A DNA stretch of 64,000 bases, taken from assembly GCF_014805625.2 (NCBI RefSeq), contig NW_023998646.1, positions 267,120 through 331,119 on the forward strand, given 5' to 3'. The translations under genes were made by a program, and so were the position numbers. The stretch's first letter is position 1. Each line of letters begins with the position of its first letter. Positions 1 through 12,309 of the stretch are shown here, piece after piece. This stretch comes from Glossina fuscipes. Lineage: Eukaryota; Arthropoda; Insecta; Diptera; Glossinidae. The notes beneath the pieces were generated by a model. The model was given only the letters and a program-made list of their open reading frames with translations. It was not told the DNA's origin and made no database searches.

Positions 1-3000
1 GAAGTACAACCAAGTATTCGCCACCAGAAGCTAGTGGTATTAAAAACTATTCTGTTCCAGACATGCTTCTTCTTCTTAATCTTGCGGTACTGTTGATAAT
101 TGTACAACTACAACTGACAATTGTATATAATTGATAATAAATCATATGAGGGCTAATATTTCGTTATGAATCTATTGAAATCATATGTAACGATTCATTT
201 TTCATATTGTCGTAAAAATTACAATAAATTAATTCAGATAAAATGATAAAGTCGGCCAAGGTTGAGGATTACGTAACCTATATGACTTAACTTAACACAA
301 TACTTAAACTATTTTGGTGTCGACAGAATGTGATGTGAACCTAACATAGCAACTTTGTATGTCTAGTCAGTTTCTCTCATAAAGTGCTACAAATTTCGAT
401 TCGTTGTCATAAAGAACCTTATGTTTATATGGGAGGAAATTCAAGAAATGGCTCCATTCCATCTAGATTTTTCGCATTCATTTCGTATTCCTAGTTCGGA
501 TTTTGAACAATATTTGCCCGGAAATATTCAAAATTTTAAATTTTTTTTTATGTAACAATGTTTTCAAAATAGACCTCAACATTGGCAGTGCATGTCGTGC
601 TCTTACTTTGAATTATTGAGGGGCCAGACCAATGACAGTGTACGGAATTGCGTCAAATACACATGGAGAAACGTCAGACAAATATACGAGTAGACTTGGT
701 TGCGGGGGGAGGGGATATTAAATGTGGAGCAATATAATTGATGTATAGATATTGTGACGAAATATATGAAAAAAAGTTATGATCTTTCAATTAAAGAAAG
801 ATAGATAGTTTTTGGAACCATTGATGCCTTAAGATACTGTTAAAGTAAGATAATGGGACTGTGTTTGGTTAATTACCTTAACCAATTAATTGCCCAGCTC
901 CCAATTACTTGCGTGTTTAAATATTATTTTTGCATAAACGGAAGTTGTGGTTGTTAGCATACATCGCCGATTGTTAATGCTCACGGCTAAGAGAGTCAAC
1001 AGAGGATACCGAAATTTTCTAATCCGAAATATTAAGACGAACTTTAAAGTTTTCGATACAAGAATTAATGAAAAGGTTTCAATGGCGCAGTTTCAGTTGC
1101 AGATTTTGTGTTATGGTATAAGCTCTACCAATTTTCGTAATAAAAATAAAAGTGCTAAATAATTTTAAGTTTCCTGTTCCAAAACTTGAGATCCTCAACG
1201 TTCACATTATTCTTTATCATTTCATTGTGACTAAATTTTGTCTTACTTCTTTAAAGGCTTTAACTTTTCTGCTTACTTTGTAATGAACTTTCTCACTTAT
1301 ATAGTGTTACTCCATTTGTGTAGTTCGTTTGTTCACGTGGTTGCCTTCCTTTCAAATCGGAATGATGTTTTCTTCACATTTAGTCGTTTAATTTTCGTCC
1401 TTAATGTTTTATTTTGTTTTGTATCCACTACGAAGGACTGAGAATAAACAAACTTTGCCGAAACGTTTGCATCAGCCGGAAGGAAGCTTTAAGAACCCTA
1501 TAGCGTATATATTGTTCTTTATTAGCATTAAATTCTCGATTGACCTAAGGATGTCCACCTTGCTGCGAGAAACCTACACTCTGTCGCAAAAACTAAAGCA
1601 TCGGTTTCAATTTTGACAAAAACGTGGAGAATCATATTCACGCGTAATTATTGGAAAGGAGTAAATTGTAAGCATTGGAAAAGGCAAGTGTGCAGTACAG
1701 CATGACCCGAGAATACCCGCGTTTTCAAGAGTAAAACAAAAACTGCATATTTTGTTTGGTACTCACAAACTATAAAAATTTCTAGGTGTGTTCTATAAAC
1801 GATCTATAGTAGCTGCAAAAATATCGATAATGCCAATATAAAACATCGAAATTGCATTCGTATAGACCTTTTTTTTTAGTGAAGACAATAAACTCAGAAG
1901 ATTTGGCTAGAGTTAAGTACAATATTCTTACTTGCTTCTTTTCCTTTTTCACAGAAACTTTTGCTTTAAAACATTTATTTTAATTACCTCCCTAGCATAT
2001 GCTGTGCTATCTGTTAACTTAAGACATGAGATGATAGTTACATCTATTTTTTTCACGTTTTGCTGATTTATGCATAACTGAATAAACTTTATTGTAAGTG
2101 TTACGGTTTCTCCAAGTCAATCATGTTAGCATATTTAAAAGTTAATATCCAAGCAATTAAAAAGCAGTTTAGTTAGAGATATTTGTCGTATCATTTGTTG
2201 TCTACGTGGTTTAAATTTCCAGCACATTCACGTTTGACTGGCTAGAATAGATGATATAGTTAAACGTCTCACTACAACTCTCTGTAGAATTATTTTTATT
2301 TAATTTTTTCTTTGAAGATTGCTTGAAGAAAACAAGTTAATCGTATCTTCTTCGTTGACACATAAGTAAACCTTACATGCAGTGAAACACAGAATATATA
2401 TAGATTATATATATATATATGTACGTATACATATGTATATATACATTGTGTATATAGAACATATAAAATTTTTTTACAGCTCTCTTGAACTATGTTGCAG
2501 TCGTAACGTTTTTATCAGTGTTTTTCGTTATCATTGTTGTCATTTGCTACTTGAACGATTGTTTTCTTCTTTTTTTCCTGCAAATAGTTTGAAGGTGAAT
2601 AACTTGGGAAAATTATATAACCTTTATGCTCAGAAACAGAACATATGCAGGTTAGGTACTTAGTTACTTGAGGCTGAGGGTGATAGTACAGCGGGTGTTT
2701 TTCTTTACAAGTAAATTTTGCTGAATTGCATTTCTAAATGGGATTTTTACTATTGCTATTACGTTGTTAATGGGTCTTATGTCGAGAATGAGTGTGAGTG
2801 TACTCTAATTTGAAGTGAGAATGAAAATGTTCATTTTAGCAAAAGTAACGACGAAGCAATAACAGGGGTAAGAAAATCAACAACAAAATTAATGCATTGT
2901 TGCGCGATATTTGGTTTGACATAAACGGATTTCTTTTCTTTTTTTATGTAATTTGTAACTTAACGCACGCATACACACACACACGACACAGGAGGATCTA

Positions 3001-4590
3001 TATTAATATGGGTTCATCTTTTCTGATTTTGTATCCATTTTACCTTTGGAAGTTTGTCTAAGATTTCATTTTATTTGCTCGTCCATCCTCTTCTCAAAAT
3101 TAATTGTCATGCGAGTAAAAATTATTTCTACAGGCGCAGATGATGGGGCAGATGGGTAAAAAATTACCTTTGTTGTTTGTTCGGCTTCCTCATATATTTG
3201 TCAGGACATCAGTGGAGAATAAAATGTTAGAAGGTATTAATAAAATCGGATAATGAGTTTTGGAAACATTAAAATCTAATTTTTTTGTTAAATTAATTTC
3301 TAAACAGATCTTTGGTAATGTCCCAAGGGAAAATAGCTAAGAACTTCTTTTATCAAATTTTCACTTTCATAGGTGCTTTAATCGAGAAATAACACGAATT
3401 TTTAGGCGAAAATCTAAAGAATCGTTTAAAAACATAAATGTAGAGATAGAGAGTAATTTGCTATAAAATTCAGAGTAACATCTAAATCTTATTTAATTTT
3501 ATTATAATTAGTGTGTCGTCAAGAAAACCAATTACTTCAATTTCCACTGCCGCTAATTCTAAATTGTACAAACCAAAAGGTAGCCGTAGTTCCTTGCACT
3601 TAATCATAATTCTATACAACACATTCTATATAATATTAACATCCACCTTGAAAACGTTGCTGTGATGGTTCAGTCGGAGAAAAATATATCAACCATTGTC
3701 GCTTATACATCTCGTAATGTCTCACTTACTGACCAACACCTCTACACTGTACTGTGCGTCGTGTTTACCACTGCCAGTGGCGTCAAATTTGGGATAGTCT
3801 TGTGCACAGCATAAGGGGAAATATCCTTGCCAAATTTCAACACCAATCTGACTACATCGTTCTTTCTTTCAAGCACTGGTAATGCTTTTACACATATTGG
3901 CTTTAGTTTTTGCTTATGTATTTTAGTATCCCAAAAATACTGGACTTCTATCATTATGCTCTATATTAAATTCTCCTAACAATGATTTATATAATTGTAG
4001 ACCGAAATATTAACTTAACGAAGGTTAATTGAATCCCTTTTTCTAACAAAGCCCATAACTTCTACGAATAATACTACCATTAACAAAGAAGTAGCAAAAC
4101 TTGCTAAAATTATCCGTCAAAGTCCGAATAAAGCAGTCGCTTTCTACTTCCGGCTTTTCAATCTAAGATGACAACTGAAAATTTAATCGCCTGCGAAAAA
4201 TGTTAAAAATTAAGATTAGTTAACCCATCGATCCTTATTTCAACCGTATATTATAACAGAACAAACTCTTGTGGCCTTGACGCAAATTACAGTTTCCACT
4301 GCATCAATAATGCTAACAACGTAAGTGTTACGTACACTCCACAACTTTTTAAGAAGTGCTTGTGTTACCATTTCCTAAATCGAATTGTGAGAAACATCAA
4401 ATCAATCTCATTAACTGGCTTCGAAAAAGAAAAATCTATAAATAGCTATCTTCTATTTATCTATTCTCTCATTTCAAACTCTTGTGACGGACATAGCATA
4501 ACACAAAAAAAAGGTTTAAAAATGAAAACAAGAAAAAATATTGGAACCTGAAATAAGATAAAAAAAAGAGGAAAGGTCCAATCAAACCCT
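1..4590. other. AT-rich region without recognised gene
   Basis: No open frame here has protein-like composition or a recognisable domain. The longest open stretches are low-complexity and rich in F, I, Y and K, as expected by chance in AT-rich DNA. An alternating TA/TG tract lies at about 2398-2466. A minus-strand open segment at 3742-3954 has a more balanced composition, but I cannot assign it and suspect a dispersed repeat. A less AT-rich patch sits at about 4589-4741. Confidence 0.6.
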
Positions 4591-5031
4591 TAATGAGTTC
4601 GCAGCGTAAGTCCGTTTGTGAGGTCTGTTGCCCGTACAGTACGCCTTTCGTTGGTCCCTTCTTAGTCTGTTAGTAACCCTTCCTTCACTCGCGTACATTC
4701 ACTCATACTCCGCTTCAGCGATGGAGTACGCCACACATCTTTAATTTTCACTTTTATTCTTTTTGTCGTCTTAACCAGTTACATTATTTTTTTACTAAAA
4801 ATTTCTTTTTACTATTGCCTAGACTATTCCTTATTCTCTTCGTTCGTTTAATTTTGTGCTTTCAACTATTTAGATACCGATTATGGCTTTGAAAAAAAAA
4901 AACGGATTTATGAAAATATTCTACAAGGAATTGTTTTATTTGTACATTGTTTTATGCTCGGCTTATAAATGAAAATTTTTTCAAATAAGTTACAGTGGAT
5001 ATCCAAAGCTAAGTTCCTAAATTTAGCTTAC

Positions 5032-5202
5032 CATGCTGTGTTGCTTCTAAATTGGAATTGATGATATGTGTCCCCGGATTCTGGTTCCTGTTCACAGCAA
5101 AGGGTTGCTGCCTTCGTTGATTTATGAATGGTGGGAAAAGTCGTTGTTGTTGAAAAAGGGTAGATTTTAATGGAATAATAGCGTCACTGAACGGATTGTA
5201 GG
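5032..5202 (-). CDS. candidate host coding exon (hypothetical)
   Basis: An open minus-strand segment with fly-like, Q/N/P-rich composition, including a QQQRLFPPF run and NRNQNPG. It ends at a good splice donor (CATG|GTAAGC, intron starting at 5031). A CAG acceptor at 5205-5203 would open it, although the pyrimidine tract is poor. Joined to an upstream open segment (5270-5312) across a 67-bp intron the frame is kept, phase 1 on both sides. The putative intron contains two CTAAT motifs resembling the dipteran branch point. I do not recognise the protein and see no start codon or further exons, so the rest of any gene would lie beyond long introns. The alternative is a chance open frame. Confidence 0.35.
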
Positions 5203-5269
5203 CTGATATCGTTCCAGGCCGTTGCAAGTTTAATTAGATTATTTAATTAGATTAAAACTGAATTCTCAC

Positions 5270-5312
5270 CCAAAATGCCTGAGTGTTCTTGCTGGGGTTT
5301 CTTTTTATTCAC
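5270..5312 (-). CDS. candidate upstream mini-exon (hypothetical)
   Basis: A 43-nt minus-strand segment between a weak acceptor (GCTGAG at about 5313) and a donor GGTGAG. It encodes roughly VNKKKPQQEHSGIL and ends in phase 1, matching the phase of the segment at 5032-5202. The case rests on that phase match and the fly-typical intron length; both could be coincidence. Confidence 0.22.
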
Positions 5313-5315
5313 CTC

Positions 5316-5782
5316 AGCGTAATTTTTGATAATAAATGCATGAATTTACTATTATTCACAGCGATATTTTTAGAAAGGGGACGTTGTTAATTTAATCACT
5401 TTCCCCCTGAATAAATGGAACATATTTTCCCCATAATCAATTTATTCGTAATATTAATTTTTTTATTTATATCTCTATACACACATATATATACATATAT
5501 ATATATATATATTTTTTTTTTTATATTGAACTTTCTGTGTGTTTATTGATAAAATTGATCATCGCGGATACCGTACGTGCTTCCTTTAAATCAAAAAAAA
5601 AAAAAAAAATTGAAAACATTTGACATTATCCTCAGTAGTTTCCCAAACCTTTTCAGGTGAGTGGTTATTACACAAATAAGTAAATAATAGACAACCATAA
5701 GGCATAACTGCCCCGGGGCCGCCAGATAAAAACTCGAATAGATTTCATCTATTCGCTGACACATCCCCCCAAAGAAAAAAAA
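5316..5782. other. non-coding spacer with TA microsatellite
   Basis: A (TA)n-rich tract lies near 5478-5513, followed by poly-T, and a poly-A run lies at about 5591-5610. No coding potential recognised. Homology to the I-type LINE begins at about 5783; the exact 5' end of that element is not resolved. Confidence 0.5.
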
Positions 5783-7095
5783 TTAAAAATTCCGACTTTC
5801 TGGTGTTGCCAATTAGTAACATCACTCCTATCGACAAAAAAATATATTGTTATTTCTTCAACCGATGCTAGAGTAACAATTTCCCAAATTAGCCCTTTTG
5901 GTATAAAAAAAGCCCTAGATAGCATTACAACGTACATAGACTCTATCTCGATTCTACGCTATCGGAATCTACTGGTCCACGCTTGGAATCCGCGCGCAAC
6001 CGAAAAGCTGATTAAACTGCATGAGAAACTTAACTCAGTTAGAGGCGTAATTTATGCCCCTTGCTTAAAGTATGTGCCGGAAGATGAAATTGTTCGCGAA
6101 ATGGGCAATCAAGGAGTGACTGAAGCATATAAATTAACCAAACTGAGTGATTATGCCCCTTGCTTAATGCATGTGCCGGAAGATGAAATTGGTCGCGAAA
6201 TGGGCAATCAAGGAGTGACTGAAGTATATAAATTCACCAAACTGAATGATGACGGAAAAACACGCTCTCCTACAGGAAGGATTATTTTAACCTTTGATCG
6301 CTATCGATTACCGCGAACAGTCAATGTGGCGTGGTATAAATGTAAAGTAGAACTATACATTCCAAATCCTATGAGGTGTAAAAACTGCCAACGCCTGGGT
6401 CATACGGCAAAAAGATGCACTAGTGCTGCATCTTGTGCTAACTGTGGTCTTTCTTCACATGCTGAAAGCTGCACCCGTAGTTTCTGCATAAATTGCAACG
6501 ATCAACACTCAGCGTTAGACAAACAATGCCCACGTTTTGTACAGATGCGTGAAATATTAAAAATCAAAACAGAAAATTACTGTAGCATGGGCGAAGCGCG
6601 ACGCACATAACGGGAAAGAAATCCATCTGTAGCCCAAGGAATTGGAAAAAGTAATACCTACGCTGCTGTTGCTTCGCAAATCGAGCCTAGTAAGACTTTA
6701 ACTCCAACTGCTTCCAATGAAAAATCTGTTCTACCCTCAACCAAAAATTACATTGCCAAACCAGTTCCATTGCCCCCAAAGATAATATTGAAAAAATCAA
6801 AACAACAGCAAACATTGAAAAAATTGAAACAAAAACACATATGCCAAAATCTAATAATCTAAATTCCCCAGAATCGCCAGTTCTCAATTCTACTCAACAA
6901 ATTACAAGCTGTAATGAATCCAATCTTTCATCCCTCAATCAACCTTCAATATCAAATTATTCACGTGTGCCCATTCGTGGCGGTTCAAATATATGCAGAC
7001 ACCTAAGTACAGATTATTCTGCTGGTAAGAATAAATCATTCACGAAAAATTTCTATAGCGATCTTCTCGTCGGAGACACTGACATGACAACTTAA
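5783..7095 (+). pseudogene. I-type LINE ORF1 (zinc-knuckle RNA-binding protein), broken
   Basis: In this family ORF1 binds the element's RNA and forms the RNP. The N-terminal part, which matches the region starting LPISDITPIDKKY in the other copy, is interrupted by stops. An open stretch from 6074 to 6610 then covers the conserved IILTFDRYRLPRTV segment. It is followed by three Cys/His knuckles (CKNCQRLGHTAKRC, CANCGLSSHAESC, then CINCNDQHSALDKQC). The frame breaks after GEARRT at a TAA where the other copy reads on. A Ser/Asn-rich C-terminal tail reopens at 6841-7095. Residues around VREMGNQGVTE are present twice because of a 99-bp duplication. Confidence 0.85.
6053..6250 (+). repeat. 99-bp tandem duplication inside ORF1
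   Basis: Two head-to-tail units, 6053-6151 and 6152-6250, both starting TATGCCCCTTGCTTAA and differing at only a few bases. The period of 99 bp keeps the frame and repeats 33 codons. The minus-strand copy of the LINE has a single unit here, so the duplication arose in this lineage. Confidence 0.9.
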
Positions 7096-7128
7096 CCTTA
7101 ATTCTACTCTGCTTCCATGTCATTACAA

Positions 7129-7990
7129 TTAAAAAAGTTTTTCAAATTCTACAATGGAACATTAAGGCACTTATTAATAATTTTGATGAACTCCGCATTC
7201 TCATAAGTGATTTTAATCCAACCTTTTTATCGCTTCAAGAATCCCATTATAGAAGCTCCTTTAATCCTATTCCATCCAAATCATATACTGGATACTTCAC
7301 GAATGCTGATCAAAACTCATATTCCAAACAAGGAGTAGGTATTTTTATAAAATCAAGTATACCTCACAAACGCATAAATTTAAGTTCAAATATACAAGCT
7401 GTAGCGATACAAATAATGTTAAATATAAAATTTACAGTACTTTCGCTCTATATTCCACCTTCGCAATCGTTTGCTCAGCAAGAACTCTACAATTTATTCT
7501 CCGTACTTTCCCTCCATTAATTATATGCGGCGACTTTAATAGTTGGACTACCATCTGGGGCTCAACAGTGAACAACACTCGTGGTACTGTTTTAGAAAAG
7601 GCCTTCATTCAAAGCATTCTCTGCATTTTAAATGATGGAAAACCAACGCACTTATCAACTCATCATACATTTTCACATATTAATTTAACTTGTTGCTCTC
7701 CCTCACTTCTTCCTTTGGTTTCCTGGTCTATTTCTGATGATATGCATAATAGCGATCACTTTCCAATCATAACAGATCTTAAACGTTCAACGTGCTCTGT
7801 TACTCTGAAAGCAAAATAGACCAAATTCCTCCTAGATAAAGCGGATTTTTTCAACTACTCCAAACAGGTGGAGTCATTTCTGAATTCAAATCCATTTAAC
7901 GGGAATTGCAACCATGATGCTGCTATTATGTCTAAAGCGATTCGCACGGCTGTTCGTCTTTCTATTCCTCAATCCAATACCTCTTTTGAA
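7129..7990 (+). pseudogene. I-type LINE ORF2, endonuclease part, broken
   Basis: APE-like endonuclease that nicks the target for target-primed reverse transcription. Read across frames it shows an N-terminal LQWNIKAL block, LSLQESHYRSS, an ICGDFNSW box and the C-terminal NSDHFPII motif, which supply the usual Asn, Glu, Asp and His active-site residues. The reading shifts frame several times; the piece 7568-7819 is the longest open part. It lies directly downstream of ORF1 and upstream of the RT. Because of the frameshifts no functional nuclease is expected. Confidence 0.8.
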
Positions 7991-8024
7991 CTAGGGTCCT
8001 TGATGGAAAAACGCGCTTTCGATT

Positions 8025-9300
8025 TTGAGGAAAAATAAAATGGATCTATGGTACCGCTTTAAAAGATGTCCTGATCATGATTATTTGTTATTATACCAAA
8101 ATGCTAATGCTCTATTCAGGAAGGAATTGCAAAACTCAAAGTCACTTAACTTTGAACTTTTTTCGAAGAGGAAAGTTGTCTGGAACAAAATCAACAGATT
8201 CAATGGGACTTCAAATCTCAACGAAATCTCTGCCATCTGCATTCCCAATGGAACTTGAACTAATGCAGATGAGATTTCTAATTACTTTGGAAAAGTGTAG
8301 TGCGACTACTCCTCTGACAGCAACTTCTCCAGTGCCTTCATCGAAAATAAAAGGACTCCAATATTTCCTTCAAATAATATCAATAGATGTGCCATTTTCC
8401 TGGAAAATTGCGTATCCACCTCAGAACTTGGAAGTTGTCTCTCCAATTTGAAGGGGAGGACACCTGTTCTAGACCTAATCTCACACCAAATGATCAGCGC
8501 TATGTCTAAGTCGAGTAAAAAGAAATTACTGGACCTATATAAAGCGGTATTTTTGACTGGCCATATACCCTACATGTGGAAACTGGCAGCAGTTGTTCCA
8601 ATTCCAAAGGCAAAATATGTCTCCATCGTATTAGATTATCTTGGTTTCTTGAGTCCAAGAATCTGATAACAAAGCAACAAGTTGGTTTCAAGCGGGGTAG
8701 AGGGTGTATCGACGCTCTGTTATATATTGATTATTTCACCAGCAAAGCAATTTTCGAACGAAACCATGTAACAATTCTTTCAATTGATTTCGAAAAAGCA
8801 TTTGACAGAAGTGGTCTTCATGTTATTTTAAGCTCTTGAAATCATGGAATGTTGGCCCCAATTTTTCAACTACATCAAATCATTCATGTCGCATCGGCGG
8901 TTCAAAGTTGGAATCAAGAATCAACTCTCTGATTCCTTTCCGCTAAGGAATAGCATTCCGCAAGGATCTCCTCTTTCTGTCAAGCTTTTCCAAATCGCCT
9001 TCAAAGAAATTAGCAAAATTCTTTGCCGTGTACCAAGAATCGAACACTGTCTCTACGCAGACGATGTATACATTTTAACAAAAGAAAAAGATAGCACGAA
9101 GCCAATCAACATCCTCGAATCTACTGGACGAGAGTTCTCCGCATGGGCAAACTCGTCGGGGGCTAAAATTTCCATACAAAAATCTAAAAAATGCACATAT
9201 TTGCGATGCAGGAAATCTACTGATGCATATTAATGGCTTACCAGTACTAAACGTGCAGACGCTGCATATTCTCGGGCGCACGTTTTCCAACAAATATTGT
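8025..9300 (+). pseudogene. I-type LINE ORF2, reverse transcriptase part, broken
   Basis: The RT core can be followed across several frames. It has KLAAVVPIPKAK in the fingers, VGFKRGRGCIDALL, motif A as LSIDFEKAFD, the QGSPLS block, and motif C as LYADDVYI at about 9050-9070. A 64-bp deletion at 8634-8640, bounded by a GATTATC direct repeat visible in the other copy, removes the DYRPISLL block and shifts the frame. Further frameshifts split it near 8836 and 9230. Both catalytic Asp motifs survive, but not in one frame. Confidence 0.85.
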
Positions 9301-9363
9301 TGGAAAGCACACTGTCTGCGGCTAAAAAACTCTATTTTACAAGGGTGAATTTCACACAGTACG

Positions 9364-10668
9364 TTGCTTGGAGAAGCCATGCGCATATTAACACTATTGC
9401 TTATTGCTTATTGCAAGATTGACTATGCTTTGATAATTTATGGCAATAGCTGCAAATCTAATATCAACATCCTTAAACCGGCAGTCAGAGCAAGTTGTTA
9501 TGCTTTTCGGACTACGCCTATAAATAGTATTATAATTGAAACTGGTCTCCCAACTTTAGAAAATAGACTTTATGAGCTAAAAGCCAAAATAGTCCCCAAG
9601 CTTCTTAATACAAGCAAATCTATTCTCGGTGATGACGTGAGAAAGATTATTATTGCGAAGAAAATTCGAAAGTCTCCATCTGCAATTGACTATTGCTGGT
9701 ACGTCGCAAAGGAATTGAATATACCCTTAACAATTTTCCGCTCTTGTGGTGTTAAACTTCCATGGTTTTTGAAAGACTGCTCTTTTGACATTTCGCTGTC
9801 TATACACAAGAAAGAAAATACTCGAAATTACGTCTTCAGGAATTTAATAGCTGAAAAAACCCAAATATTGGACAATACTGGTTGGAATCTTTTGTACACA
9901 GACGGCTCAAAATCTCCTGATCTGCCTCCTGCTTGTGCGGTGGTAGATGCTACAGGACAGGTTTTTCTCAATCACATTTTTCACGAAAGTACTTCAACGT
10001 TCACAACCGAAGCCAGAGCTATCCTTCACGCTGCGAACCTTGCCCCTAAAAGCAAACTCAAAACCGTCATGGTTACCGACAGTTTGTCTGTATTACAAGC
10101 TATTCGGAACCCTTTGACTTCGAGATGGAGCACCATCAACAAATTAAGGAATATAATCACTACACCCGACGGAAAAATTAAAATGTTATGGGTACCAAGT
10201 CACATCGGTTTATTGGGAAATGAGCAGGCTGAGAGAGCGGCAATGGATGCTGCTTCTGCTCCTCTAATTATGGATGATGTCATGGAAAAGTTGGATCTTC
10301 AAAGATACATTGGAAGGAAAGTTAAAAAGAAAGTTACAGAAGAAAATTTACAATACCATCATCAACACTACTCTTTCATTAACCGTCAATCAACTCCACC
10401 TCTATATCCAACAAATGCTGAGAAAACCAAGATTCAAACATTTTCGAGAATTCGCCTTGTTCATACAATTGCAACTCACCAATGGATCTTGAAGAAGTTT
10501 TCCTCCCCAATCTGCAGTTGTGGACAAACTCTCACCATAAAGCACATTCTCTGCGACTGCCTCAACTTTTACTTGGCTAGAAGTATTGCATTTGGAACGA
10601 TTAACCCTTTGTACATTCTACAATCAGCTTCAGAACAGAATATCAATTCAACATATTACTTTTTTTAG
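9364..10668 (+). pseudogene. I-type LINE ORF2, connector and RNase H C-terminus (open)
   Basis: A long open frame of about 430 codons covering the segment after the RT, the RNase H domain and a C-terminal Cys-rich tail. RNase H motifs are visible in order: YTDGSKS (first Asp), TEARAILHAA (Glu), VTDSLSVLQAI (second Asp), WVPSHIGLLGNEQAERAA (fourth acidic region). A CSCGQTLTIKHILCDC motif near the end is typical of I-type ORF2 C-termini. The frame starts inside ORF2, so the first Met is not a true start. In this clade RNase H removes RNA from the cDNA hybrid. The domain looks intact but is cut off from an intact RT. Confidence 0.88.
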
Positions 10669-10712
10669 TCTAAGAATTTATTTCATTAGTCTAAAATTAT
10701 AATAATAATAAT

Positions 10713-11941
10713 TGTTATATATATTTGGTTTTGTATTGTAAGTTTCCTTATCAAATACTAATGGAGCTAGCTGCTACCTACCTAATATTAATACCGAAGT
10801 TATTTTTGTGGGATTTTTTTGTCAACTCTTTTAATTTGTGGCGAACAGTGCCACTCACGGGCATTTCAAGGCCGAATCGAACCTTATATGCATATATAAA
10901 CCTACCCCTTATGCACATTTATGAGGCAAATGTATAATATAAAATCATTCAATTGCTTTGCTCCTGTAACAGATGTGTATATGCAAATGTTTTATTATAT
11001 TTTAGTGTTTATAGTTGGTTAATGAAAGAGGATAGCTTTTTTTTTTCTTATTCAATCAAGAGCAACTTTCGTTTTTTTATTTTTTTCAACAAAAATTTTT
11101 CAATATATGTTATGTTTGTTTGTATTGTACTTGCCGGCTTTTAGATGAACGACATTTGATAGGAGAGGTTGAGAGAATTTAAAATTATATTTTAAGTAAA
11201 TTTTACTTTCACTTTTACATACATTTAAATATGTAGGTAAAAATATTTTATATAATACATTTCTTCAAAGGTTTTACATACTTTCTACTTATTAATTTAA
11301 AATTGGGTACGGTTTTGTATATTATTTACAGTAAAAACAAAGTTTACATTATTTATTATTTCTGTTATTCTATTCGCTATCGGGAATTAATATTTTACAT
11401 ATTAACGAACAGACAGTATTACACAGAGCAGTTAAGGTTTTCTTTGTTATCAAATTTTTCCATATGTACACATTTCCACAGCTGTTTATTAATTTACAAA
11501 AAAAATTATTCTTTTATTTTTCAATTAATTAAAAAAAATTATTATTTCTATCCCAAATCACAAATTTCCTTTTTTTATTTTAATTCTCGATCTGCATGTT
11601 ACGAAATATGCCAACCAACCTTCTCTCAAACAAAATTATTTTTTTCCTATCAATCGCTTTTTTTCTGTGCATGGCGGCAAGCCGCTATTCTAACCAAATG
11701 TGCTCTCGAATAACGGCAGGTCGTTATTACGATCGCGCTTACTCTATTATGGTAGGGTCGTGGTCAAAGCAGACCGACAGAACCCCTACCCTACTTTAGT
11801 AAGCGGACGTTACACTCTTTATCAAGATGAGAACTTATCTCTATTATCTTTTCACATTTTGATAAATCCCTTGACAAAATTAGAGTTCGTTCAATTATTG
11901 ATCAATTGATAGAATGAAAAGTTGGATTATCATTGTCAATT
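10713..11941. other. AT-rich spacer, no gene recognised
   Basis: Open stretches here (for example 11303-11713) are rich in F, Y, I and S with no domain. A less AT-rich patch at about 11665-11810 may be an old repeat, but I cannot name it. Confidence 0.55.
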
Positions 11942-12028
11942 ATATTGTTACGAAAATCCCAAATCCAGTTAATGTCAGTTAAGTAATTTTCGTAATAATA
12001 AATTCCCTAAAGAAGGAAAAACCAAATG

Positions 12029-12182
12029 AGCATTCGCAGGTGCCTCATGCAGCTGCAAGCCGATGAAAACGATTAGCGGAAAAGCAGACAGGTAAAAGCT
12101 AAGTGCACATTCGCAGGCGCGTCATACAGGTGCAGGCGGATGAAAGCGATTAGAAGAAAAGCAGGCTGGGATTAGAAATAAA
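12029..12182 (+). repeat. two 77-bp imperfect direct repeats in the U3-like part
   Basis: Units start near CATTCGCAGG at 12031 and 12108 and share GATGAAA-CGATTAG and AAAAGCAG blocks. They lie upstream of the TATA box, the position where many LTRs carry enhancer or insulator repeats. That role is inference. Confidence 0.75.
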
Positions 12183-12300
12183 ACCATAAATTTAGGTATA
12201 GATAGGGACAGATTTGTAGGATGGGTTTAATGTGGGTTCCTACCATGATGGTTTCACCCCACGGTAAATTTAGGTATAGTAACATGCTTGTGAAAAGGTA

Positions 12301-12309
12301 TATAAATAG
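12301..12309 (+). promoter_or_regulatory. TATA box of the LTR-like element
   Basis: TATAAATAG preceded by GGTA, about 240 bp before the proposed LTR end, with polyadenylation-type hexamers downstream at 12369-12374 and 12451-12456. This spacing fits a U3-R-U5 arrangement. Confidence 0.45.

Larger units (their letters stand above)
5783..10712 (+). mobile_element. I-type non-LTR retrotransposon, degenerate copy 1
   Basis: A LINE carrying, in order, ORF1 with CCHC zinc knuckles, an APE-type endonuclease, a reverse transcriptase and an RNase H domain, ending in a short (ATA)n tail at about 10699-10712. An RNase H downstream of the RT is typical of the I/LOA/R1 group; the exact clade is inference. 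The same element occurs on the minus strand at 45.87-50.99 kb, and comparing the two fixes the reading. This copy carries frameshifts, stops, a 99-bp duplication in ORF1, a 64-bp deletion in the RT and a deletion in the 3' UTR. It cannot make a complete ORF2 and is a fossil, though its RNase H part still reads openly. Confidence 0.9.

Noticed and set aside
4589..4741. Less AT-rich patch with a 26-codon frame starting MSSQRKSVCEVCC
   Set aside because: Too short, no splice context or domain; could be chance.
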